From the NCBI RefSeq assembly GCF_026914185.1, contig NC_070567.1:3746001-3810000 (forward strand): a stretch of 64,000 nucleotides of DNA. Reading direction: 5' to 3'. A program made the position numbers and the translations under genes. Below the pieces are notes generated by a model. That model worked only from the letters and a program-made list of their open reading frames with translations, had not been told where the DNA came from and made no database searches. This document shows, one piece after another, positions 29,467 through 40,149 of the stretch. Source of the DNA: Puccinia triticina (taxonomy: Eukaryota; Basidiomycota; Pucciniomycetes; Pucciniales; Pucciniaceae). Within the stretch, counting starts at the first letter, position 1, and every line of letters starts with the position of its first letter.

Positions 29467-29990
29467 TCATTTTTGACGATGTGTATTTCGTTACACCCTC
29501 CGAAGAGCACAAGAAATGAAAGAGTTAGTATAACACGTTGGGGTGATCTGGGTTCTGAGTCAGGGGGTCGCTTACTGGTTCCTTCCGAGATGGCGTGCTT
29601 GGAGAGCTCTCCGGGGAGGATGAGTCGGACAGCGGTTTGGATCTAGGATAGATGATCAGTTGGTTAGTTGGTGGTTGGGAGGATGAGAAGTGAGAGGATG
29701 TGGACATACCTCTCGGGATGAGATGGTGGATTTCTTGTTCCAGTCCCGGTCTTGAAGAAGGAACGTTATGAAGTAGGAACAAAGGAATTTCATAGCTTGG
29801 GAGACGTTCCGATACCGCTTTTTCAGGAAGGGGGATGATCCAGGAGGCGTCGAATTGCTGTGGGGAGCTGGAATCATGAGGGTGAGACGTTTAGATGTCC
29901 GGATGAGGGGTTTGCAACCTGTAGCTTTTAGCGATGTGAGATACCTTCAAGAACCGGTAAAGGAAAAGGGTATATTTTTGAGCGTTGCGG
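29467..29990 (-). pseudogene. Histone H2B relic, multi-exon, splice site and exon damage
   Basis: On the minus strand WNKKSTISSRE ends at 29710 before a GTATGT donor, and the next exon (29642 to 29576) reads IQTAVRLILPGELSKHAISEGT, unmistakably the H2B C-terminal half. A GTAAGC donor and a TACTAAC branch site follow, and VTKYTSSK with a stop ends at 29467. However, the acceptor that would keep the frame reads GG instead of AG (near 29504-29506). Upstream, only eroded matches remain (KYTLFLYRFLK near 29945-29985, VSQAMKFL near 29795), and part of the alpha-2 region is missing. A decayed or fast-evolving H2B copy. Confidence 0.6.
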
Positions 29991-30049
29991 AAATGTTGGA
30001 TCAGGGAATACCGATTAGAAGAGGGCTCGGAATACTACAAATCAGGTAA

Positions 30050-30945
30050 CATGTGTGATAGGAGACACAACTTCGTGTTCGAATCAAATCGGGGCATCGT
30101 GTAGATGAACAATAATTGTACGCTTATTTGAATATGGAGAACAATAGACATGAACAATAGGCTGAGGAGTACACAATAGGTTGTTCGGAACAATAACGTG
30201 TGCGGGGGCGGTGTGTTCTGAAGAATATAAATAGAGGCTCTTGATGTGACGAAATGGAGCAAGGCTCCGGAGTTTCAGGCTCGCTATGGAAGCCTTCAGC
30301 GGGGGGAAATGCTGCAGAAATTTTTCCAGAAAGTGGGAAATCTCCGATTGGGATTTATCATAAAGATTGCTTCAAGTTCTCCCAGACTTACCAGAACCAA
30401 GGTCAGAAAGCTCTTTGAACACCAAGGGGCATTGCAGGGTTTGTCGGACCCGTAGACATCACAGCTCCTGCTCATGAGGATATCACTAGCCTTCCTCTTG
30501 AAAAAGTTCTATTATAAATGAGTCTGAATTGAATCACCCAAGCAGGAAAGAGGCCACACACACACTGAATACCCCCCATAGTGAAAGCCTTTCCCCACGG
30601 TCGTGATCATCTCAGTGGTGGGGAGAGGTTGTTGAGCTGTACAAAGGTCCCCGCAAAGAAGGTCAATTGCCTGACAGAAAGCCAACACACTGTAAGTTTT
30701 CACCGCAACTTGCCGAGGTGGAGGCACCTGAACACATTCATCAAAAGAAGTTAGACAATATCAAAGTTCATTTATCAACAAAGCAAAACATACAAAGGCC
30801 AATTGTTTGGCTAGTTCAGCATATCTACTTGTCAGCTGGAAGATGCCCTTGATGAGGGAAATGAACTCATTGTGAGCGGGTTCCTTCCGATGGCTCATGG
30901 CAACACTGCAAGAGCTACACTTTGCTACTCTGGATCCAGAGTAGC
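30050..30945. other. Intergenic, no gene recognised
   Basis: No supportable coding region. The stretch 30905-30945 contains GCAAGAGCTAC, also seen at 15210, and a small CTCTGGATCCAGAG palindrome at 30929-30942. Confidence 0.4.
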
Positions 30946-31638
30946 ATAGGTGATATAATTGCCAATTAATTCAATAAGAAATACAAAATTCAACATAAAG
31001 CCTCCAAGTTTTTCTTGTAGGCAACCTACAGTGCTGTTCTCTTCGACTGATTCAGCCATCTTTGCAATGGTGGGCCAATAAACTAACATTATTTGTTAGT
31101 GTAGTGTATTTTAGCCAAAACCAGCTAACAATAACAACATTTTCTGTTATCTTGTTTTTTTGTGTTGTTAAAAATACAGGAACTTGCCCAGGAAATAGTA
31201 TGGATAACAGCAATAACTGTTATTGTATCCTGTTAGTAGCAATAAAAGGCCTGTTATTGTTGTTATTGCTGTTATTTCCTGTTATTGTTAGTATGGATAC
31301 TTGAATATCAGATAACAAATAACATGAATTTGGGAGTCAATAAAATGGATACACTAACAGTTATTGTCCAATAAATTTAGTGTAGTGCAGTGGTCCATTG
31401 CTGATCTTTGGCACCATAATACCATTATATCACTTTTGACCAATATCAAGCAATATAATGGTATTATGGTGCTGAAGATTGCTGAATCAGTTGAATCCAA
31501 GTTATCAGTTAAAGAGAACAGCACTGTAGGTTGCCTGCAAAAAAAAATTGGAAGCTTTATGTTGGTTGAATTTTGTATTTTTCATTGAATTAATTGGCAA
31601 TTATATCACCTATATTTATATTGGTGTCAAACGGGGCC
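30946..31638. mobile_element. Tourist/PIF-Harbinger-like MITE with long inverted repeats, interrupted
   Basis: Left (30946-31060) and right (about 31475-31621) parts are inverted copies sharing ATAGGTGATATAATTGCC, CAAAATTCAACATAAAGCCTCC and CTACAGTGCTGTTCTC. The right end finishes ...GGTGTCAAACGGGGCC, the mirror of GGCCCTGTTTGGCACC at 33905, the classic Tourist-type end. The left copy lacks its last bases. A second MITE sits inside. Further fragments lie at 33905-36360 and 53655-53831. Confidence 0.7.
31065..31403. mobile_element. MITE (339 bp) nested in the Tourist-like element, 7-bp target duplication ATCTTTG
   Basis: ATCTTTG flanks both sides (31058-31064 and 31404-31410). The ends are CAATGG...GGGCCAATAA and ...CCAATAAA...GTGGTCCATTGCTG, starting CA and ending TG. 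The interior is rich in TTATTGT/ACAATAA. Joining the flanks rebuilds CAGCCATCTT...GCACCATAATACC, the sequence of an uninterrupted relative at about 36290. A fragment of the same family lies at 54437-54490. Confidence 0.7.
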
Positions 31639-32380
31639 TAGTGATTTTGGGACTGAATATCCTTCCTTTCCCTGCCAGCCTGCAGAAATTATCCATAAGC
31701 CTCTCCTGCAGAGATAAAAGGGTTGATTTAGAGGAGGCCTCTGAACTTTGTTTGCCGGTGAAAACTTGATCTCAACCAATTTTCATCAGCCAGTAAGGTT
31801 TAGCTTGTCTCTCTAGATTAAGCATTTTAGGCCATGGGAAGTCCTCTATACTGCCTGTATCATATATTTTTTCCAATGCAAAGTGTGGTATCCAATTCTT
31901 TTGTATCAAAAAACAATACAATACATGGTACCAACCAATACCTGTCTTGTATTGGATTGGCTTCACCATTGTGCAAGCTAGTGATTCCAAAGAATTTGTA
32001 AGTGAATTTCATCACTGCAATGAATCATTAATCCACTCTTTATGGGTGTTGATCACTCCAGAGTAGCATCCTAGAGTGTGTGATCTTCAAGGTTTGAACA
32101 GGCTTGAACAGTTGCCGCAGATGCAGCGCAGTGATCGATCAGATCCAGCCGCCAGTTGACGTCACAGCAGTCCATCAGCCAGGCCCCTGCTCCAGGGGGG
32201 CACAGTCCTGCCAGTTGACCATCTGCTCGATCGACACCCTCCAGCCTGATTTACTCAAAGAGCCCTCTTTCTCAGACGAGAATCCATCTCGAAAAACCGG
32301 TCAACAGCTGCTCCCCTCCCCCACTTCGAACATAAATACATACGTAGCTGGCTCAGCCGACTGACCGACTCAAACTTACT
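31639..32380. other. Intergenic, upstream of the AT-hook gene
   Basis: No gene recognised. The last 250 bp, CT- and CCAGCC-rich, probably contain the promoter and 5' UTR of the next gene. Confidence 0.4.
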
Positions 32381-33196
32381 ATGGCACCCAAGCGAAAGGT
32401 GAGCGTGATCGTACCACGGCAGCTACATAACCAGTAAAATCTCCCTCATCGTCTGATCTGACTGTTCGCTGGATGTCGACTCGCTCAGGATGGACAATCT
32501 TCCAAGCCCTCCTCGGCCAATGCGGCTGCTGAAAAGGCTGCCGACCCAACAGCCTCTGCTCCAAGCGGCGACGAAGAGACAGCAACTGCCCCGAAGAAAG
32601 CCAAATTCGTCAAGGTAAAAAGCCTCGTTGAGCTGTCCTCGGCGCAAGAATCACTGACTCTTTTCTCGGGGTTTGTTCTTCCTGCACCGCGTGTCGCTTG
32701 GCAGGCGGACCCTGGCATGACCGCCAAAGAATTCGAAGAGTCGGCCAAAGAGATCACGCTTTCGATTGGCGAAGGTGGCGAATTCGGGACAGTTGTGGCC
32801 GAACCCACGACGTTTTCCGTTTGAGTCCATCTTCCCTGCTTTCCTTCAAACGGCCCCAAAAAATATGTCGATCACTCTGCTGACATGCAGATCCCAAAAA
32901 ACAAACACCGACTTGTGGTTTCCGGCTCGATCATAGACTGGAAGTTGGGGCTGGAAGGGTAACTCCAAGTTGCCCATAAAGGTCACCGTCAACGGGGAAG
33001 AGAAGGAGGTCCTGGTACAGGTGAGATTGGCGCGTTGGTCCGCGGATTCGATCGTCCCTAACCCCGCGCCCATTATTCCAAACTCTAGATCGGCATCAAC
33101 ATGACCGTCTCGGGATCTAAGCCGGATGCCAAGAAAGCCTCAACTTCGACTGCAAAACGCGGCCGACCCCGAAAAAACCCAGTCACCGAGGACTGA
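32381..33196 (+). CDS. Small conserved fungal nuclear protein with C-terminal AT-hook, five exons
   Basis: Exons 32381-32398, 32489-32614, 32705-32818, 32937-33020 and 33089-33196, each a multiple of three and joined by GT-AG introns of 90, 90, 118 and 68 bp, give 149 residues. The start MAPKRK and APKKAK are basic, nuclear-signal-like. The core reads ITLSIGEGGEFG...AEPTTFS, TGSWGWKGN and VLVQIGINMTVSGSK, which I recognise as a short conserved block of fungal proteins of unknown function. The tail KRGRPRKNP is a canonical AT-hook that binds the minor groove of AT-rich DNA. A chromatin-associated role is inferred. No defect was seen. Confidence 0.72.
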
Positions 33197-33904
33197 TGAA
33201 AGCAAGCCCTCAGCCACACCGACAAGAGCCTCATTGCGATCAGCGTAAGTCCTCCAAACAACCCTTCACACCTTCGAATCCTTAACGTGTTATGCCCTCA
33301 ATAAATCTTCTCTCTTTTTTCAAAATGCAGTTTTTTTAGCCTACAATGCGCCGTTATGAGTCGCCATCAAGATCGGGTGTTGTTCAATGAAAACTGGAAT
33401 AAATGAAATAAGGTTACAGCACATAATTATCATGCGGCAGTCATTCTTCTTGGCCGACTGCCCTGTCTTCTCTTCTCTTTCACTCGCAAAAGCGTATGTA
33501 TACATCTTACACTTTTTTTTCGGCAAGCTTAAGCTTCGAACTGCCGGTGTACAGACGTCCATGAGTTTGGCAATCACTCTGGCCTTCTGAGGTTCTTCTC
33601 CGCCATCGCCAACTCTATTTGGGTCTTTATATACCTGCGTAGCAACGGCTTGCTTCGCGTGGCTCGGCCAGATCTTTCCGATCACAATGAGCCTTTATAT
33701 TCATGTATATATTTGCCTTTGGCCATAGCTCTGGAACCCTAACCGCAGGCTTTTGGGGGCTCTATCTGCTTCTCCATGCGCTCTCAGGTCGAGATTGGTG
33801 ATCATGTGACCAAAAGAATGTGACAATTTCCTGGGTGCAGATAACAGATGTCTCCAGCACTCAAATCCTCAACATTTGCTTGTGGGGTTATTAGAGGTTA
33901 TTTA
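33197..33904. other. 3' flank of the AT-hook gene
   Basis: Contains the likely 3' UTR; no second gene is supported. TTA at 33902-33904 is the target-site half of the next element. Confidence 0.4.
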
Positions 33905-33944
33905 GGCCCTGTTTGGCACCAATATAATTATAGGTAATATAATT

Positions 33945-36178
33945 CTTCTCTCAACCTTAAACGACAAAATTTGTCGCAGCACAAAAGCAAGACCACCGCG
34001 TGAAGACCACTGGTCAACACTGGATCTGCCATCATTCAAAAATTATCTCAGCTGCAAAGTGGCTTGACTATTTATAGCCTTCCGGCTGGCGTCTGTTCTC
34101 CATTTTCGCTCAGCATCGTAGCTTTCGGCCGGCTCTGTCCGCCACGTTGACCTATTCATTACCTTTGTTTTCCTTTGTTACTTTTGCAAGTGATCTTTTT
34201 TGTACTCTAATTCCAACTCTTCCGGCGCGAGATCCACCTCATGAAATGCACTGCCTCTCCAATTGCGACCCCTCCATTCTACTTTTTAAGCTACCTTGAC
34301 ATTCACGGAACGTGTATTTTACTTTTTAACCACCTCGAACTGCATTTCTGACCTGAAGAATTGCTTTCTTCATCAAACACCACTGCCAGCGCCACAATGC
34401 CCGAGGCTCTGTTTCACCGGATCTGGAGAATGACAATACACTTGCACTTTTGGTTACCCCCCTCACTGTGACTAAATGTCTTTTGTCTCCTCATTCTCAC
34501 CTAAATGTCTTTTGAATAATTTCCTTTTGCATTGAGCCACGGCTATGTACATGGAATATAGCCCAGCCCTTGCCCCGTCGACTTTGACTTTCAGAGACAC
34601 AGTGACCAAAAGTGATTTTACCTAATGCAGCCTGGGGATAGGGCATTGGACGCGGCATCAACTCACGATAAACTCCCCTCGCCATGTGAGGCATCCACAA
34701 CATACTCAAATATTGTTCCACTTCCACTACAACCAACAACTAAATTTTAGTCTTTATCCCACAACCTCAATCTCAAATCCTCACTTTAAATGTCTTACAT
34801 TGGTCCTGCCTGTTCGCGTGAGGAGGAAAACAACAAGCAATCAATTTTTGCTTGATGTATGCCTGATGGAGCTCACCTACTGGGAGATTGTGATATGGCG
34901 TGTATTTATTGTCAGACACTACATTGGCCTGAAAAGCGGGCAATAGTTGATGTCAATGGCAACAATCAAGCCTTTTCAACATTCTGTCAGAAAGGAAAGT
35001 TCAAATTACCGGACACCTTTGCCCCTGGTCCCAAATAACCGGAGTTGTTGAAGAATCTGTTGACCGGTGACTCAAAAGGTACGCACACTAGCATTGGATT
35101 TTGGCAACTTGAACTGAAGCAGTGATCCACTTCATCTTCAGATGCTAAAAACTTCCAGAGATATATAAGGACATACAACAACTCGATATCCTTTACTTCT
35201 CTTGGCTTCACTCTTAGCAATCAAGCGGGAAAAGTCCCAAGAGCACCTGTGTTCACTATTCAAGGAGGACTGTCTCACAACATTGGTCCAATTCAACCGT
35301 TAGTAGCAAGTGATGCTCATTTTTCTCAGATTTTTGTTGTGTGCAATGGAGGTCTTCAAGAGGCAAATCATCAGAAGACATGCGCTCTTGGATCATTTGC
35401 AAGCAGTTCTACACGTGATGGCATTGACATCAAGATTATTGTCAAGCTGCAGAACTTCCTGTACCAACACAATCCATATGCAAAATTGTATTGCATGGCT
35501 GTTAATATCATAAGAATATGAAAATACATTTTAATGATTCTTAAGACTGTGGAAAATGCTTCAAATGACCCTAGAAAATACAATGCTCCAACATTCCAAG
35601 CGGTAGGAATCATAATAGAAGGCAAAGGAATGCCCAAGGCCCCTCAACAGATTGTTCTTGAAACTGAAAGTGGGCATTCCAGTTGTATTACTTAGGAATT
35701 TGAGTATTGCCAACGGCTTGTGCAATGGCACCAGGTTGGTAGTCCTAAGGGTAACCAATAACACTATCTGCGGCCGTATTGTGACAGGGCCGCACAAGTA
35801 TAAAGAGGTAACCATTCCTAAGATAACGCTCTTGCACAAGGGTGATTCGTACATGAAATTATTGTTTTATTGATATCAATTTCCTGTGGGTTTGGCCTTT
35901 GCAATGACAATTAATAAATGTCAAGGACAGTCTTAACAGAGCATGAAGCGTGTAGCTTTAGTTCTTAAAAATCAAGTTTTTGCACACGGAAAATCATATG
36001 TAGGCCTTTCGCGTGTGCGTGAAGTGTCTAATTTATTGGTTGTTCAGTTGGCAGATAAAGATCAAGAAGAGGTTCTGTGAAAAAATTTGTATTTAAATAA
36101 GTGCTATAGAAATCTTACTGTTACAGATTTCCTACATAAGGGTTTATACAGGGCGGCGTAGCCGCCCCTGCACTCTAG
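33945..36178 (+). mobile_element. Degenerate Helitron with typical 3' hairpin and CTAG end
   Basis: The 3' end has the perfect stem GGGCGGC/GCCGCCC (36151-36157, 36161-36167, loop GTA), seven bases, then CTAG at 36175-36178 followed by T: the textbook Helitron terminus. The 5' end is placed near TCTCTCAACC (about 33945-33955) from where MITE similarity stops. Coding relics of the Helitron protein lie between. Confidence 0.75.
34860..36085 (+). pseudogene. Helitron replication protein/helicase relic with large internal deletion
   Basis: Pieces in order match Helitron_like_N (CQKGKFKLP, YNNSISFTSLG, FTIQGGLSHNIGPIQP, NPYAKLY, then DPRKYNAPTFQAVGIIIEG) and jump, near 35655, to the C-terminal Pif1-type helicase block (VGIPVVLLRNL, GLCNGTRLVVL, FPVGLAFAMTINKCQGQS, YVGLSRV). 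The HUH nuclease core and most of the helicase are gone, and several stops interrupt the frame. At the junction the same bases (TTGAAACTGAAAGTGGG) can be read as either side. It cannot drive transposition. Confidence 0.75.
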
Positions 36179-36477
36179 TCACTAATTAATTCAATAAAAA
36201 ATAGAAAATTCAACATAAGGCCTCCAAATTTTTTTAGGTAACCTACAGTGCTGGTCTCTTCAACTTTGAAATCTGATTCAACTGATTCAGCCATCTTCAG
36301 CACCATAATACCATTATATCACTGTTGACCAATATGAAGCAATATAATGGTATTGTGTTTTGATGAAAGCTTGGACAAATGAGGCACTCAATGGCTTAGA
36401 GTTATGTGCTTACGCTGCACAGCAGCCTATTTTTGCCATTGGTTTTCGCTATGCACAGCGGTAATTGATACAATCAT

Positions 36478-37716
36478 ATGCCCTGCTGTGATCAAGCATT
36501 GGCAAGTGTCCCACCCCATCCAATCACCACCACAACCACCAACACTGCAGCCTACGGTCGGCCTCTCTCAACCACAGTAGCCTCTGATAAGAATATTGTG
36601 ATGGTTTTCTTGTCATACACCCCGGACACCAAAGTTCATGCTGTTCGAATGGCTCTCAAGGGCCTGGCGTTTCCTGACATCCAATGCCTTCTTGGATGTT
36701 TGATTTTGCGGCATTCATTTGCTCGGTGGCTCGGCCTTTACCAAGAAACTCGTTGTGTGATCAGGGACCCGGATACTCATGAAAACCGTGGTTGACCGGC
36801 AGAGCTCTCAAGAGAAGATTGCACCTTTATGATTGAGCTTGTGCGACTTGAACCCGGCTTGTTTCTGCACAAGATTTGTGAGAAGCTGTATGACTTGACC
36901 AAAGTCCTGCTCAGCACCGCAGGCGTTCACCGGAACCTTGTCAAACGGTTGTTGATCACGCTCAAAAAACCCAAAACCAAGAACATTCGGAAATGTCTGG
37001 TTGCTAAATACTCCTTCATGGAGCGGATGGAGTTCTATCCAGCCAAGTTCTTGGTCTTTACAGGTGTGTATCTCTAAATATATTTATTTTTTGGCTCTCA
37101 AACCTGATTTTTTTTGCTTTGTTGGATTTGTAGACAAAAGTGCTTTCTGCAACAAGGATCTCCTCCGATCCCTTGCCAGATCGCCACGAGGCACCCCCTA
37201 AGAGCAATTCCTTGTTAATCAGAATGCAGCAAGACTCAGCCTTCTCCCGGTGATCTCGATTCAAGGACTGGTTACTCTGACCACAACGTTTGAAACATTC
37301 AATGGTTGCTGATTCGAGCATTTTCTGGAATTTGACTTGGTGAGTTGTGCTGCTGTCAGTGTCAACAGGGTCTTCACTGACACTCTACACATTTAAAGCT
37401 CCCTCAAATTAATCCCTACCCCGACAAGAACTCGGTCCTCATATGCGATAACGCTTCTTACCATCGAGGTGACCAAGTTCAAGCCTTGTGCAATGCCGCT
37501 GGAGTTCGACTGATGTATCTGCCAACGTATTGCCCAGAACTGAACCCCATCAAACTCGGATTTGGAGCAATCAAGCAAGAGTTGCGAGCCTCGCAAGTAT
37601 TGACTCGCTCAGACGACCCCCAGTGGGACATTGTTCAAGTTGTTACTCAAGAACTGACTGCACCACATTGCTATAAGTGGTACAAAAATTTTGGATATTG
37701 TGTCTCATCCCTCTAA
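36478..37716 (+). pseudogene. Dead IS630/Tc1-like transposase
   Basis: Blocks of a DDE transposase survive: a basic N-terminal region to about 37060, an intron (GTGTGT at 37062 to TTGTAG at 37132) joining FT|DKSAF, then CDNASYHRGDQV and YLPTYCPELNPIKLGF. Stops and frame changes occur near 36793, 37200 and 37311. The third catalytic residue, Glu in NPIE, is Lys here (NPIK). Terminal repeats were not found. It differs from the transposase at 506-1761 and is a separate family member. Confidence 0.75.
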
Positions 37717-37837
37717 TGTCATTGATTACTTGCATCAAGGTCCTTGACCCACAAAAAGATTTTTTGTTGATTTTTTTTAACATCACTCGATCCAAAGTTA
37801 GTCTGCAGCCTCTAACCCTACCAGACCTGTACCTTGT

Positions 37838-38117
37838 TGTAAGCTCGTGATTGAGCTTCACTGATCTGGGCGTCTTGGGGGGGTCTCAGTGGGGCGCAAT
37901 ACAAGGTCTAACCTTGGAGGGAACACTTCTGGAACCTAACTAGGGATGCATTGCAATCTAGTCCAGGGGAAGTGTCAGTACTTCCCTGCTGTATTTACAA
38001 ATAGAGATGAGAAGAGGAAATGCTCACCTAGTCCAGGGGAAGTGTCAGTACTTCTCCGAAGTGATTTGGTGATATCCTCGTGATTCCTTTGGTGAGGTCG
38101 CGGGGCATGAGCTCACA
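37838..38117 (-). repeat. 3' LTR of the outer gypsy element (280 bp)
   Basis: Starts TGTAAGCTCG and ends GAGCTCACA on +. Compared with the other LTR it lacks one block of about 46 bp (near 38056) and has a few substitutions. Both LTRs contain the repeat CTAGTCCAGGGGAAGTG twice. Confidence 0.85.
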
Positions 38118-39377
38118 TTCTCCCCTCCTATAAGACAGTTGGAGGGTGTCAATGGGATGGGTGGTGACGTGGTAGGCGGGAGAGGTGGTCCCATGTCGGG
38201 ACTGGCTGAGGTGGCTGTAGAGTTTTCCAGAGAAGCTTCAAGCGGTGTCGGAGGTGATGGTTGACCTTTGATAAACTCCTTGACTTTTGAGATATGGAAG
38301 ACCGGGTGTCGTCAATTGCCCAGTGGCAGCTGTAATTCAATGTTTTGGCCGTGGTTGGCAACAGTGATTATTTGGTATGGTCCTTCAAACCGCGGCTTCA
38401 GCTTATTGGTTCCTGGTTGGTGTCTATCCTGCCAGTCGGCCGAGTTGAGCCATGCCTTACATCCTTGCACAAGTGGTTCGCGGTCTTTGCGTCTCTTATT
38501 GTGGTGTGTTGCCTGTCTGATGCGGCTTACCCACAAGGCATCCCGGGCGTCTGCCCAGCTGCTCTCGCGGAGTCTCAGCCAGTTGTCTAGAGCGGGGATT
38601 GGTTTGTCATCCGGCGGCAAGGACGGAAAAAGCCGCGGTTGTCGTCCGAAGACAAGTGCGAATGGGCTGACCCCCGTTGCCCCATTCTTTGCGCTGTTTA
38701 TTGCAAATTCGACCGCGGGTATGGCCTCTAGCCACTTGCTGGGCTTCTTGATTGTCGTCGATCACAGGATTTGTCCAACAGTCTTGTTGGTGCGTTTGCT
38801 CCGACCATCCGCCTGCGGGTGGAAGGCTGAGGTCATGTGGAAGTTGATGTTCATCCTGGCCATCAGAGCCTTCCAGAATTTGGACGTCCATGATTTATTG
38901 CGGTCACTAATGATTGATTGCGGGGCACCAAAGGTGGCGGTCCAACCACTGAAGAAACAGGAGGCTACTTTCTCCGCTCAGTCCGTTTGTAAGCAGGGGA
39001 TGATTTTTGTGAACCCCAACAGCCGGCACGTGACTGTCAGGATCATGTCGTAATGGCTGGATTGTTTCAGCGGGCCCACAAAGTCAATGGCAAGGTTGGA
39101 CAGCAGTTTTCTGGGTATTGGTGAGGTCAGCATTTTTCCTGTCGGCGCTGTAGTTGGTGCCTTCGTGCGTTGGCATACCTTGCACGAGGAGGTGAACTCC
39201 AGCACGTCCTTTGCTAGCCAGGGCCAGAAAAAATCTGAGCGTAGCTTTTCCAGCGTTTTCTGGTAACCTAAGTGACCAAGGCAGCCGTGGGCTTCTTTGA
39301 TCAACATTTGCCGTACGTTCCCTATCAAGGGAATTATCAATCGACCTTCCAGAAAGAGCAATCCATCCACGTCCACG

Positions 39378-39383
39378 CCAGAC

Positions 39384-39416
<33 letters not shown>

Positions 39417-40149
39417 TGTATTTGAATTCGATTCGAGTCAAATAATGCCTGGGCAAATTTAAGCTCGAATATTCGAATAATTTCGAATAATGGCTCAAAG
39501 GGGCGTGTAGAGGGCCAATGCAAGCTTTCCTGGGGCCCAAAGGCCCCAGATGAGTTTGAAATGGCCCAAAAGTGGGTCAGCTACGCTAACCACAGCTGTT
39601 AGTGTAGCTTAGCGCGGCGCAAATGCGCTATTTTTTAGCGTAGCGTTAGCGCAATTGCGCGGGGCGCAAAGCTATTTTAGCTTTTAGCGTAGTGTTAGCA
39701 CAGATACACGCAATTGCGCTAACGCTAAGCACGCAGGGCGCAAAAGAGCGCGCGCTAAGCTGCGTCCGCCACTATTAAAAGTGTGTCCGCCACTATGAAA
39801 AGTGCGTCCACCACTATCAAAAGTGCGTCCACCACTATCAAAAGTGCGTCCACCACTATCAAAAGTGTGTCCGGCACTCTGAATAGTGCGTCCGCCATTA
39901 TGAGATATGCCCCCAGCAATATTTTAAGTGTCTTTGGCACCATGATATTTTTGAAGGATGACCTCCTCAAAAATGTATTGGCCAGAAATGAGCCAAAAGA
40001 AGTCAAAAACACAAAAAATGTAATTTTTTGGTGTTTTTAATGTATTTTGGAGGTTTTTCCGTCAGATATCTCCAAATACTCAAATATTTGACAAATCAGT
40101 ATTCGACGGGCCCAAAAAACGCGTCAAATACCACCGTGCTATGGTCTGG
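39378..40149. mobile_element. MITE (772 bp) inserted in outer pol, 14-bp TIRs, target duplication TCCACG
   Basis: CCAGACCATAGCAC (39378-39391) and its exact reverse complement (40136-40149) are flanked by TCCACG at 39372-39377 and 40150-40155. The interior has AATTCGAA-type palindromes at the left, GCGCTAACGC-rich palindromes at about 39580-39770, and a 21-bp array (GTGCGTCCACCACTATCAAAA) at about 39763-39905. It has no coding capacity. Confidence 0.85.

Larger units (their letters stand above)
33905..36360. mobile_element. Tourist-like MITE split by a Helitron
   Basis: The left end GGCCCTGTTTGGCACC with TTA before it is at 33905-33944. The matching interior (AATTAATTCAATAAAAAATAG, CTACAGTGCTGGTCTC, AATACCATTATATCAC) resumes at 36183-36360. 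Between them lies the Helitron at about 33945-36178. The right terminus is lost where the next transposase region begins. Confidence 0.65.

Noticed and set aside
33341..33685. A minus-strand gene behind the AT-hook gene
   Set aside because: The frame overlaps the probable 3' UTR, has no domain and no supportive splice or start context.
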